Assembly: GCF_008727755.1 (NCBI RefSeq) | Contig: NZ_CP044231.1 | Span: 2,542,001 to 2,606,000 of the forward strand | From: Microbacterium caowuchunii | GTDB lineage: Bacteria; Actinomycetota; Actinomycetes; Actinomycetales; Microbacteriaceae | Length of the DNA: 64,000 nucleotides | Direction: 5' to 3' | Shown: piece after piece, positions 10,112 through 17,873 of the stretch | Layout of the letters: the number at the start of each line of letters is the position of its first letter | How positions within the stretch are numbered: the stretch's first letter is position 1 | The notes under the pieces: generated by a model | The model's database searches: none | Seen by the model: only the letters and a program-made list of their open reading frames with translations | Told to the model about the DNA's origin: nothing | Translations under genes and position numbers: made by a program

Positions 10112-10159
10112 AGTGCTCCTTGATGTGTGAAACGCGGCCCCGAAGGCCGGGGCCGGACC

Positions 10160-10207
10160 AGTGTGTTCACACTAGTCACACCAAGCGCACCGCATTGTTG
10201 CGGTGCG
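10160..10207 (-). promoter_or_regulatory. Putative operator and hairpin upstream of livK
   Basis: Two dyads lie 49-96 bases before the livK start: AGTGTG-TT-CACACT (10160-10173), a perfect 6+6 palindrome suited to a dimeric repressor, and CGCACCGCA-TTGT-TGCGGTGCG (10186-10207), a perfect 9-bp stem. The regulator is unknown. Confidence 0.45.
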
Positions 10208-10284
10208 TTAACGATGTGATACATCCCGGTCACGGTCCCGTGACGGCTTCCGCGCCGTCCCCGACGAACGCCGCGTGGCGCGCG

Positions 10285-11238
10285 TCAGACCAGGTCCGGG
10301 ACGTCCGGGACGCGGGATGCCTCACGACGCGTCCGCCGGGCGGCTCGGGCGGCGACGACGGAGTCCACGGTCAGGATGACCAGAGCGACCCAGACGATGG
10401 CGAAACCGATCCAGCGGCCGAGCGTCATCTGCTCGCCGAGCAGCCAGACGCCGATGATGAACTGGAGCACCGGCGCGACGAACTGCATGATCCCGAGCGT
10501 CGTGAGCGAGGCCCGGCGGGCCGCCGACGCGAACATCAGCAGCGGAACCGCGGTGGCGACGCCGGCGCAGGCGAGCAGGAGCAGCTTGCCGCCCCCCACC
10601 GAGGTGAACGCCAGGCCGCCGAGCGCTGCCACGACGGCGAGCTGCACGATGGCGACGGGGGCCAACCAGAGCGACTCCAGGGTCAGTCCGCTCACGGCGT
10701 CGACGGACGGCCCGATCTTCTTCTTGACCAGCCCGTAGAAGGCGAACGAGAACGCGAGGCTGAGCGCGATCCAGGGGAACGCGCCGTACCCGACGACGAT
10801 GACCACGACCGCGGCCGCCGCCAGGGAGATCGCGACCCACTGGGCGATGCGCAGTCGCTCGCGCAGCAGCAGCACACCGAGCAGGACGGTCACGATCGGG
10901 TTGATGAAGTACCCGAGGCTCGTCTCGATGACGTGCCCGGTGAGGGCGCCGACGAGGTACACCTGCCAGTTCACGTAGATCAGCAGCCCGGCGAGGACGG
11001 TCAGCCCGACCAGACGGGGCTGACGCAGGATGGCGACCAGCCGGCGCCACGAGCGCGTCACGGCGATGAGGATCGCGCAGAAGACGAGCGAAAGCAGGAT
11101 CCGCCAGGCGACGATCTCGAACGGACCGATCGGCGCCAGCAGGACGAAGTACAGCGGGAGGAAGCCCCAGAGTGCGTACGCGCCGAAGGCGTAGAGGCCG
11201 CCGGCGGTGCGCTGCTCGGCGGGAGGAGTCGGTGTCAC
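10285..11238 (-). CDS. rarD: RarD-type EamA-family transporter
   Basis: 317 residues with about ten membrane segments. The opening GLYAFGAYALWGFLPLYFVLL is characteristic of RarD, a member of the drug/metabolite transporter superfamily with two EamA repeats; the boundary lies near residue 150. RarD was named from a chloramphenicol-sensitivity phenotype in other bacteria and its physiological substrate is unsettled. GTG 11238 is chosen because TAGGCT lies exactly six bases upstream (11245-11250, complement), giving a leaderless transcript. It is separated from groES by a strong terminator. Confidence 0.9.
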   Translation of the reverse strand: MTPTPPAEQRTAGGLYAFGAYALWGFLPLYFVLLAPIGPFEIVAWRILLSLVFCAILIAVTRSWRRLVAILRQPRLVGLTVLAGLLIYVNWQVYLVGALTGHVIETSLGYFINPIVTVLLGVLLLRERLRIAQWVAISLAAAAVVVIVVGYGAFPWIALSLAFSFAFYGLVKKKIGPSVDAVSGLTLESLWLAPVAIVQLAVVAALGGLAFTSVGGGKLLLLACAGVATAVPLLMFASAARRASLTTLGIMQFVAPVLQFIIGVWLLGEQMTLGRWIGFAIVWVALVILTVDSVVAARAARRTRREASRVPDVPDLV

Positions 11239-11250
11239 CGGCCCAGCCTA
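11236..11250 (-). promoter_or_regulatory. Leaderless -10 element for rarD
   Basis: TAGGCT (11245-11250, complement), six bases, then the GTG start at 11238. The same hexamer and spacing occur before the methyltransferase gene at 23404. Confidence 0.55.
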
Positions 11251-11286
11251 GGTCCGGCCGGCGCACGCGCGGGTCGCAGGAACCAC

Positions 11287-11320
11287 GAAGGGCCCGTCCA
11301 CCGGAGTGGACGGGCCCTTC
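11287..11320 (-). terminator. groES terminator
   Basis: Perfect 14-bp stem GAAGGGCCCGTCCA / TGGACGGGCCCTTC with a six-base loop, ten bases beyond the groES stop. It isolates groES from rarD. Confidence 0.8.
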
Positions 11321-11330
11321 GACGAGTTCG

Positions 11331-11627
11331 TCAGCGAACGACGACGGCGAGGACGTCGCGGGCCGAGAGCACGAGGTACTCGTCGGCGCCGAACTTGACC
11401 TCGGTCCCGCCGTACTTGCTGTAGATGACGCGGTCGCCGACGGCGACGTCGAGCGGAACGCGGTTGCCGTTGTCGTCGATGCGGCCGGGGCCGACAGCCA
11501 CGACCTCGCCCTCCTGGGGCTTCTCCTTGGCGGTGTCGGGGATGACCAGGCCACTAGCGGTGGTCTGCTCGGCCTCGACCTGCTGGATGACGATGCGGTC
11601 CTCGAGCGGCTTGATGGAAACCGACAC
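11331..11627 (-). CDS. groES: 10-kDa chaperonin GroES
   Basis: 98 residues, full length. Conserved features are [36 protein letters not shown] (the mobile loop that contacts GroEL) and [33 protein letters not shown]. It caps the GroEL folding chamber in the cytoplasm. No groEL gene follows, so this is a monocistronic groES; groEL is presumably elsewhere, as in many actinobacteria. Transcription is predicted from a sigma-A-type promoter overlapped by HrcA-type operators. Confidence 0.97.
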   Translation of the reverse strand: MSVSIKPLEDRIVIQQVEAEQTTASGLVIPDTAKEKPQEGEVVAVGPGRIDDNGNRVPLDVAVGDRVIYSKYGGTEVKFGADEYLVLSARDVLAVVVR

Positions 11628-11668
11628 GGTCTACCTCTTCTTTCTCGCTTCGTGAAACGGAAGACTCA

Positions 11669-11695
11669 TTAGCACCCTCACACCGAGAGTGCTAA
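11669..11695. promoter_or_regulatory. CIRCE operator 1 (HrcA site)
   Basis: TTAGCACCC-N9-GAGTGCTAA, the 9-9-9 CIRCE architecture with one mismatch from the consensus TTAGCACTC-N9-GAGTGCTAA. It lies 42 bases before the groES start, downstream of the -10, where bound HrcA would block elongation or initiation. Confidence 0.9.
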
Positions 11696-11699
11696 CGCC

Positions 11700-11728
11700 A
11701 GTGTAGAGGCGTACTGGCACTCGTGCAA
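11700..11728 (-). promoter_or_regulatory. groES promoter
   Basis: On the complement, TTGCAC (11723-11728) and TACACT (11700-11705) are separated by exactly 17 bases, a good sigma-A-type promoter. The -35 lies inside CIRCE site 2, and site 1 lies just downstream of the -10. Confidence 0.75.
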
Positions 11729-11740
11729 CGCGAGTGCCAA
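11714..11740. promoter_or_regulatory. CIRCE-like operator 2
   Basis: CTGGCACTC-N9-GAGTGCCAA, again 9-9-9, overlapping the -35 of the groES promoter. It departs from consensus at a few outer positions, but both half-sites keep GCACTC/GAGTGC. Two HrcA sites bracketing one promoter suggest tight repression. Confidence 0.75.
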
Positions 11741-11905
11741 TGCGGGTCCACCCCGTAATCTCCCCTCCTCCCCCTAACGTCCCGGCGCGGCCGAGCCCGT
11801 CCGACGGAGGACCCGATCGTCCGGCCCCCTAATCTGCGGCGGACGTGTCCCCCAAATGGCCATGCGGTGGTATACAGGCCCTGTACCACTCCTGAGGGGG
11901 CAAAT
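11741..11905 (+). promoter_or_regulatory. Upstream region of the Hsp70-like/IniR-like operon
   Basis: Contains ACCCCGTAAT (11750-11759), CCCCCTAACGT (11770-11780, whose TAACGT could be a -10) and a second CCCCCTAAT (11825-11833). ACCCCGTAAT and CCTAACGTC recur upstream of the IniB-like gene, and CCCCCTAACG recurs upstream of the repeat-protein operon. These are candidate sites for the LuxR-type regulator encoded in this operon. Confidence 0.4.
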
Positions 11906-13696
11906 ATGGGTGAGTACGTTCTCGCCGTCGATGTCGGGACGTCTCGAGTGAGTGCTGCCGTCGCACGCAAGGCGACGACCGGGGAAATCAGCACCACGAG
12001 CGTCGCTCTGGGGCGCGCCCGGGACGCGGCGCCGGCGACCGTCTTCGTCGGCGAATCCGGGCTGCAGTTCGGGGATGCGGCGGACCGGCGCGCGCTCGTC
12101 CAGCCCGACCGGGCGCTGCGGGCCGTGAGCATCCGCATCGGCGACGATGCACCCTTCGTCGTGGGCGACCGCCGATTGATGCCGGCCGACGTCTTCGCCG
12201 CGATCGTCGGCTGGGTCGTCGAGTCCGTGAAGGACCGTGAGTCCGCCGATCCGTCCGCCATCGCGGTCACGGTCCCCGCGACCTGGGGCGACTACCGCAC
12301 CGACCTCGTCCGCGCCGCCCTGGAACGGGCGGGCCTGACCGGGGTGGCGCTGACCACCGGCGCCGAAGCCGCCGCAGCCGAGTACGAGACCGCCACCCCG
12401 CTCCGGCCGGGTCGCGCCCTCGCCGTCTACGATCTCGGCGGCGGCGGATTCGAGGCCGTCGTGCTGCGCAAGGAGCGCGGCTCCGACCGGCTGCGGATCG
12501 TCGGCACACCGCTCGCCGCAGATGACGCCGCCGGGGGGGACGTCGACGACGCGGTCCTCGCCCGGGTGCTCCAGTCGACCGGTCTCACGGCGACATCGCC
12601 CGAGTTCCTCGGCGCACCGCCGCTGGCCGCCGCCGCCCTGCGACGCGAGTGCACCGAGGCCAAGGAAGCCCTCTCCTTCGACTCGGAGACGGTTGTCCCG
12701 GTGATCGTCGGCCAGGGCGGCAGCGTGCGCCTCACCCGTGGCGAGCTCGAGGCGATGATCGAGCCGATCGTCGAGCGCACGATGGAGACTCTGACGCGGG
12801 TGATCGAATCGGCCCGCATCTCCGCCGCGGAGCTCGACGCGGTCCTGCTCGTGGGCGGATCGTCCCGGATTCCGCGGGTGGCGCAGATGCTGTCCGAGCG
12901 CTTCGACCGCCCCGTCGTCGTCGAGATCGATCCGAAGGCCGTGGTGACCGTGGGCGCCGCCCGCTCCCTCGGCGCGGCCACGCTCGACGCGGACACGACG
13001 ATACCCCTCGCCCACACGGCGATCGGGGCCGCGCCCGCGGTCATCGCCCGGCGACGGTCCTGGTTGCGTCGGATCGCTCCGGCGGCGGCGACCGGCACCG
13101 CGGTGCTGGTCCTGGCCGCCGGGATCGTCGTCTCGAGCGGCAGTTCGCTGGCATCGGGATCGACGTCGCTGACGCTCGCGGGCGGGAACAGCATCCTGTC
13201 TCTGAGCGCGCTCGAGGCACGCGCGGACCGGGGGGCGGCGATCGCCGCCCCTGCGTCGCCCGTCGCCGCGGAGGAGCCCGCGGACGACTGGACCACCCCT
13301 CGCACGGCCTCCCCCGACCGCAAGCCTGCAGCGTCCAGGTCCGCAGCGCCCGACACGCGCCGCGAGCCCGATCCCGAGAAACCGACGAGCTCGTCCTCGT
13401 CCAGCGGCACGACGCCCGCGAATCCCCGTACGCCGACCACCGAGCCGAGCGCCACGCCCCAGCCCTCCGCGACGACACCGCCCCCGGCGGTCGCGGAGGA
13501 CTCCGGCCCCGTCACCCCGGCGGATCCGGTCGTGACCCACCCCGATCCCGGACCCGATCCGGACACACCGCCCGCGCATACGCCGGAACCGCAGCCCGCA
13601 GCCGACCCCCCACCCGAACCCGAACCCGAACCGCAGCCCGATCCCAGCTCGTCGACGACGCAGTCGACGGAACCGGCCGAGGAACACGCGCCGTGA
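11906..13696 (+). CDS. Membrane-anchored Hsp70/DnaK-like ATPase without a substrate-binding domain
   Basis: 596 residues from ATG 11906 (GAGGGGGCAAAT upstream). Residues 1-370 form an actin/Hsp70-type nucleotide-binding domain: phosphate-1 motif VDVGTS (8-13), phosphate-2 motif YDLGGGGFE (175-183) and adenosine motif VGGSSRIP (316-323). Instead of the DnaK peptide-binding domain there is a basic stretch, one membrane helix (about 391-411) and a 185-residue Ser/Pro/Thr/Glu-rich tail (TPEPQPAADPPPEPEPEP) predicted to be outside the cell. This layout fits an ATP-driven sensor or wall-contacting protein better than a foldase. First gene of an operon with the IniR-like regulator, 28 bases upstream of it. 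The role is inferred from context only. Confidence 0.8.
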   Translation: MGEYVLAVDVGTSRVSAAVARKATTGEISTTSVALGRARDAAPATVFVGESGLQFGDAADRRALVQPDRALRAVSIRIGDDAPFVVGDRRLMPADVFAAIVGWVVESVKDRESADPSAIAVTVPATWGDYRTDLVRAALERAGLTGVALTTGAEAAAAEYETATPLRPGRALAVYDLGGGGFEAVVLRKERGSDRLRIVGTPLAADDAAGGDVDDAVLARVLQSTGLTATSPEFLGAPPLAAAALRRECTEAKEALSFDSETVVPVIVGQGGSVRLTRGELEAMIEPIVERTMETLTRVIESARISAAELDAVLLVGGSSRIPRVAQMLSERFDRPVVVEIDPKAVVTVGAARSLGAATLDADTTIPLAHTAIGAAPAVIARRRSWLRRIAPAAATGTAVLVLAAGIVVSSGSSLASGSTSLTLAGGNSILSLSALEARADRGAAIAAPASPVAAEEPADDWTTPRTASPDRKPAASRSAAPDTRREPDPEKPTSSSSSSGTTPANPRTPTTEPSATPQPSATTPPPAVAEDSGPVTPADPVVTHPDPGPDPDTPPAHTPEPQPAADPPPEPEPEPQPDPSSSTTQSTEPAEEHAP

Positions 13697-13724
13697 GCTG
13701 ACCGGGAGGCGACCGGAGGTACTC

Positions 13725-16250
13725 ATGACCGCGTCCGCACCTGATACGCAGAGCTCCCCCACCGAACTCGTCTGGACCAGGCTCGCGCATGCGCGGGTCC
13801 GTGAACTGACCGGCGATGCGTCCCGCGCGCCCCGCGCACTCGTGGTGGGCACGGCGGGCTCCGGGAAGTCGCTCGTCCTCCAGCATCTGCGCTCCACCTT
13901 GCGCAGCCGGGGCACGCACGTGGCGCTCGCGTCGTCGAACCCCGACCTCTCCACCCTCCCGCGCGACGCCGTGCTGTTCGTGGACGACGCTCATCTGATG
14001 ACCGAGTCCCAGCTCCTCGCACTGCAATCGCGCCTGGAGGATGACGAGGCGGGCGTCGTGCTGGCATGCCGGCCGTGGCCGCGGAGCGAACAGCTGCGCC
14101 TCATCGCGCGTCAGCTCGAGCAGGGCCGCCCCCCGATCGTGCTCGGCCACCTCGGCGCGGCGGAGTTGCGTTCCCACCTCGCCCGGGAAGGCACCACAGT
14201 GCCGGAGACCTGCCTCTCGGCGCTTCTCGAACTCTGCGGAGCGGTGACCTGGCTGGTGCGGGAGGCGCTCCTGGCCCACGGGACCGGGCCGTGCAACGAT
14301 CCCGAACATCGTGCGGTGCAGACGGCGCTCACCGAGATCGTGGCGGCTCGGCTGCACACGATCGAGCCTGCCGTCGCCGCGCGGGTGCAGAGCGAGTGCC
14401 TCAACGTCGCCGGAACGGCCGACGCGGACGCCGACGAGACCGCCATGGCCGGATACGCCGAGGGCCTGCTCCTGCGCAACGGCCGGCCCGTGCCCATCGT
14501 CCGCACCACGGTGCTGGCCACCATCCCCGTGGACCGTCTCATCGCGCTGCTGTCGGGCGGTAGGTCGCGCCCGAGCAACGAGGTGATGGAGCTGCTCACC
14601 GGACTGACCGACCCGCGCATCGCCAGCGCGCTGGTGGAGCTCGGCGACGCGATGCTGGAGCGCGATCCCGTCCGCGCCGCCGAGCTGTACCGGAACGCCG
14701 CCAGTTCCGGTGCCGACCCGACCGCCATCGCCGTGCGTCTCGCCCGCGCCGCCTGGACGCGCGGAGACCTGGACCGGGCCTGTGCCCTGATCGACAGCGC
14801 GGAAGTGCCGACCGGGCACCCGCTGCACGACGAGGCGGTCGACATCGCCGGATCGGTGTGGGCCGCCCGCGGATTCATGTCCATCAGCACGGACGCGTAC
14901 GCCTCCGGAGACATCTCCGACCCGCGGGTGGCCGCGCACGCCGCGATCGCCGCGCTCGGCTCGGGCGACGGCGACGCCCTGGAGTCCGCGCTGGGGATCG
15001 CCGCCCCTCTCCGCACCTACCCGTCGACCCTCTCCGTCTCCATGCGGCTCCTCGGTCGCGGCTTGCGGGCCGGGGTCACCCCGACGGCGACCGGAGCGCT
15101 GGACGAGATGGTCCGTGCCGCCGAACGGTACACCGAGTCCGGGGCGCACGGCCCGATCCCTGAGCTCCCCGCTGTGCTCGCCGCGCTGACCGCGGTGAAC
15201 ACCGGCGAGCTCGACGTCGCGCACGGCATCCTCACCACCGCCCACCGCGGCGGCCACGGCGGCGCCTGGGCGAAGCCGCGGCTGCTCCTCTGGACGGCCT
15301 GGGTGGCGCTCCGGCGTCAGCATCCCGACGAGACGCTCCTGCGCCTCGAGAACGTGCGTGCCATCCCCGGTGAGCTCAGTGCGCGGGACCGGCTGTTGCG
15401 GGATGCGGTGGTCATCGGGCACACCCGGCGCTACGGCGACCCGGCCACCCTCCCCACCGTGTGGCACCGGGTACGCGACGACGTGATGCACGTGCAGCCC
15501 GACCTGTTCAGCCTGTTCCCGGTGACGGAGTTCGTCACGACGGCGGCGCTCCTGGGCGACGCCGAGCGCTTCGAGAGCGCGTTCGCCGAGGCGCTCCGTC
15601 TCGTCGACCGGCTCGGAAACCCGCCGGCATGGTCCGCCCCCCTGCACTGGGCGGGCTTCCAGAAGGGGGTACTCCTCGGTCGGCCCGATGAGCTGACCCG
15701 GCATGCCCGCGCCCTGGTCACCGCGGCCCAGAGCAACCCGGTCGCGGCCGCGATGTCCCGGGCGGGGAAGGTCTGGACCGAAGCGCTCACGGGGGCCGTG
15801 GACGTCGACGCGATCGAGCACGCCGCCGCGCAACTCGCGAAGGTGGGTCTGGCCTGGGATGGCGCCCGCCTGGCCTCCCACGGCGCGGGCCGCTCGGAGG
15901 AGCGGCGCACGGTCGCGCGGCTCCTCTCCACCGCGCGTCAGTTGCACCCCAACCGCGAGGCGCCGGATGCCGAGCACCCGCAGCCGGCCAGCGCCGGCCG
16001 GGGGCCGAGCATGCTGAGCCCTCGCGAAATGGAGGTCGCCGCCCTCGTGATCAGCGGGAAGACCTACGCCGAGATCGGCGAGACGATCTTCATCTCACCG
16101 AGGACGGCCGAGCACCACATCGCCCGCATCCGCCGGCGTCTCGGGGCGACGTCACGGTCGGACCTCATCGCCCGGCTCCGGGCGATCGTGGAGGACCGCG
16201 ACGGCTCCGGTTCCGACGAGCATGGGGGATCCGCGTGGCGAACCCCGTAA
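13725..16250 (+). CDS. LuxR-family STAND-type ATPase regulator, IniR-like
   Basis: 841 residues. Walker A GTAGSGKS (42-49) and Walker B AVLFVDDAH (82-90) mark an N-terminal AAA/STAND ATPase. A long helical, TPR-like middle region follows, and a C-terminal LuxR/GerE helix-turn-helix begins LSPREMEVAALVISGKTYAEIG and continues ISPRTAEHHIARIRRRLGATSRSDLIA. This matches MalT-type signal-transduction ATPases, including mycobacterial IniR, which controls iniBAC under envelope stress. The adjacent iniBAC-like genes make the same job likely here. The inducer is unknown. ATG 13725 follows GGAGGTACTC. It is cotranscribed with the Hsp70-like gene and ends 112 bases before the IniB-like gene. Confidence 0.85.
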   Translation: MTASAPDTQSSPTELVWTRLAHARVRELTGDASRAPRALVVGTAGSGKSLVLQHLRSTLRSRGTHVALASSNPDLSTLPRDAVLFVDDAHLMTESQLLALQSRLEDDEAGVVLACRPWPRSEQLRLIARQLEQGRPPIVLGHLGAAELRSHLAREGTTVPETCLSALLELCGAVTWLVREALLAHGTGPCNDPEHRAVQTALTEIVAARLHTIEPAVAARVQSECLNVAGTADADADETAMAGYAEGLLLRNGRPVPIVRTTVLATIPVDRLIALLSGGRSRPSNEVMELLTGLTDPRIASALVELGDAMLERDPVRAAELYRNAASSGADPTAIAVRLARAAWTRGDLDRACALIDSAEVPTGHPLHDEAVDIAGSVWAARGFMSISTDAYASGDISDPRVAAHAAIAALGSGDGDALESALGIAAPLRTYPSTLSVSMRLLGRGLRAGVTPTATGALDEMVRAAERYTESGAHGPIPELPAVLAALTAVNTGELDVAHGILTTAHRGGHGGAWAKPRLLLWTAWVALRRQHPDETLLRLENVRAIPGELSARDRLLRDAVVIGHTRRYGDPATLPTVWHRVRDDVMHVQPDLFSLFPVTEFVTTAALLGDAERFESAFAEALRLVDRLGNPPAWSAPLHWAGFQKGVLLGRPDELTRHARALVTAAQSNPVAAAMSRAGKVWTEALTGAVDVDAIEHAAAQLAKVGLAWDGARLASHGAGRSEERRTVARLLSTARQLHPNREAPDAEHPQPASAGRGPSMLSPREMEVAALVISGKTYAEIGETIFISPRTAEHHIARIRRRLGATSRSDLIARLRAIVEDRDGSGSDEHGGSAWRTP

Positions 16251-16362
16251 TACCCAGGGGCACTCCCTAGTCCCCTCCCGGGGACCGGGGGGCTATCCCC
16301 GACGCGGGGCGACCCCGCGAAGTCCTAACGTCAGATGAGGACACCACCCGAAGGAGGCAGGC
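16242..16362 (+). promoter_or_regulatory. Promoter region of the IniB-like gene
   Basis: TAACGT (16326-16331) is a plausible -10 placed 31 bases before ATG 16363, leaving a short leader with GAAGGAGGCAGGC. ACCCCGTAAT (16242-16251, over the regulator's stop codon) and CCTAACGTC (16324-16332) match the region before the Hsp70-like gene. GC-rich dyads (CCCCTCCCGGGGA; GCGGGGCGACCCCGC) lie between. Confidence 0.45.
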
Positions 16363-17097
16363 ATGAGCGTCACTTTGGCAACCATGGCCGATGCGTTGAT
16401 CGAATTCATCCTGAGCCTGTTGCGCGACCCCGACGCCGCTGCCGAGTTCGATGCCGATCCGGGCGGGGCGATGTCGTCGCGCGGCCTGGCGGACGTGCGC
16501 TACGAGGACGTGTGCGCCGTGGCCCCCGTCGTCGTCGATCGGCCCGCCGTCGCACCGCGGCCCGACCCCGCCCCGGCCCCGGCCCCGCAGCCGAGCCCGG
16601 ACCCCGTCATCAACGAGATCCGCAGCATCGTCAACAACTTCGCCTGGATCGATGACCGCGACACGATCGTCGACCAATCGGTCAACCAGAACATCTGGGC
16701 CGAGGGAGACGTGACGCAGAACTTCGACCAGGCCGCCATCGTCGCCTCCGGGGACGACGCGATCGCCGCCGGCGACGACGTCGACATCGACCAGTCGCGC
16801 GACGACTCGACCACGATCACCGCCGGCGGGGATGCGAACGTCGGCAACGAGACGACGTCGAACACGACGAACGGCTCCTACAACGAGAGCACGGATGCGT
16901 CGACGACGACGGACGCTTCGGACACGACCATCGCGGTGGACTCGGGCAACGACTCGTCCACCGACACGACGGCGACCGACTCGTTCGACAGCTCGACGAC
17001 GACCTATACGGACAGCACGAGCGACACGGACTCGACGGTCGTCTTCGACTCGACCGACACCCTGATCGCCGACACCACGGCCGATGACCAATTCTGA
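16363..17097 (+). CDS. IniB N-terminal-domain protein with a repeat-core C-terminal region
   Basis: 244 residues. Residues 1-60 (LIEFILSLLRDPDAAAEFDADPGGAMSSRGLADV...VCAVAPVV) match the IniB N-terminal domain of actinobacterial iniBAC loci. A Pro-rich linker leads to a core containing DTIVDQSVNQNIWAEGDV and IVASGDDAIAAGDDV, shared with the two repeat proteins at 21347 and 22320. A long Asp/Ser/Thr tail follows (DSTSDTDSTVVFDSTDT). There is no signal peptide or membrane helix. In mycobacteria iniB is induced with iniA and iniC by wall-acting drugs; its biochemical role is unknown. It overlaps the next gene by 14 bases. GAAGGAGGCAGGC before the ATG is a strong ribosome site. Confidence 0.8.
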   Translation: MSVTLATMADALIEFILSLLRDPDAAAEFDADPGGAMSSRGLADVRYEDVCAVAPVVVDRPAVAPRPDPAPAPAPQPSPDPVINEIRSIVNNFAWIDDRDTIVDQSVNQNIWAEGDVTQNFDQAAIVASGDDAIAAGDDVDIDQSRDDSTTITAGGDANVGNETTSNTTNGSYNESTDASTTTDASDTTIAVDSGNDSSTDTTATDSFDSSTTTYTDSTSDTDSTVVFDSTDTLIADTTADDQF

Positions 17098-17791
17098 CCA
17101 GAACGACAAGAGCAACACACCGACCGTCGCCCTGGTCGGCAAGCCGGTCACGCTCAGCGCGATCCGCCGGGCCGAGGCCCAGCGGATCGCGGCCGAGCGC
17201 GCGGCCGCCGAGGCCGACGCCAACCGCGAGGCCCCGCCCCGCCCGGGTCTCGTGGACCCCACCGGCGCTCCCGTCGTGGTCGCACTGCCCCCGCCGGTCA
17301 CGGTCCGCTTCAGTCAGTTCTTCTGGATCCTGAGCCTGCTCGCGGGCGCCGTCGGCGTGGTCTACCTCTTCATCATCCGCAAACCCCATCTGGAGGACAT
17401 CGTCGCGATCGTGAAGGAGGTGGATCCGGCCCGAGCCGAGGAGACCTACACGACCGTCGCCGACATCATCTCCTGGTCGCTGTTCGGCGTGCTGGTGGCC
17501 GTCCTGCTCGTGCAGGTCACGGCACTGGTCTCGTACGCGAACCGGCGGCCGGGTATCCGATGGTGGATGCTGGGCGCCCTCGTGGTGCTCGTGGGCGTGT
17601 TCTTCGCCGCCCGCGAACTCGTCGCCTTCGGTGACCGCGGCGCGCCCCTCGCCTACCTCCTCGCGACGCAGATCGGCCTGCTCGTGCTGGGCTTCCTCTT
17701 CGCGCTCCTGCCGCCGGCGCTGCGCTGGACGGCGCGCGGGCATGACGTCGCGCACCGGATCACGGGCGAGAAGATCACCGGGCGCTCGTAG
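17084..17791 (+). CDS. Four-helix membrane protein of the ini-like locus
   Basis: 235 residues, no family recognised. An approximately 75-residue polar N-terminus with an Ala/Glu-rich helix (AIRRAEAQRIAAERAAAEADANRE) precedes about four membrane segments (ILSLLAGAVGVVYLFII; ISWSLFGVLVAVLLVQVTALV; WWMLGALVVLVGVFFAA; LLATQIGLLVLGFLFALLPPAL). Overlap with the IniB-like gene by 14 bases implies coupled translation. It is a candidate membrane anchor for the cytoplasmic IniB-like or dynamin-like proteins; this is inferred from position only. Confidence 0.7.
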   Translation: MTNSDQNDKSNTPTVALVGKPVTLSAIRRAEAQRIAAERAAAEADANREAPPRPGLVDPTGAPVVVALPPPVTVRFSQFFWILSLLAGAVGVVYLFIIRKPHLEDIVAIVKEVDPARAEETYTTVADIISWSLFGVLVAVLLVQVTALVSYANRRPGIRWWMLGALVVLVGVFFAARELVAFGDRGAPLAYLLATQIGLLVLGFLFALLPPALRWTARGHDVAHRITGEKITGRS

Positions 17792-17873
17792 CCGCGCCGG
17801 TCCCCGATACCGCCGCGCGCCGGGGATGAGGACCCGGCCCTGCGTGCCCCGTCCGGCCCCGGGGAAGCACGGT

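Noticed and set aside
11906..13696. DnaK (housekeeping Hsp70)
   Set aside because: No substrate-binding domain, only one membrane helix and a Ser/Pro tail; no grpE or dnaJ alongside.
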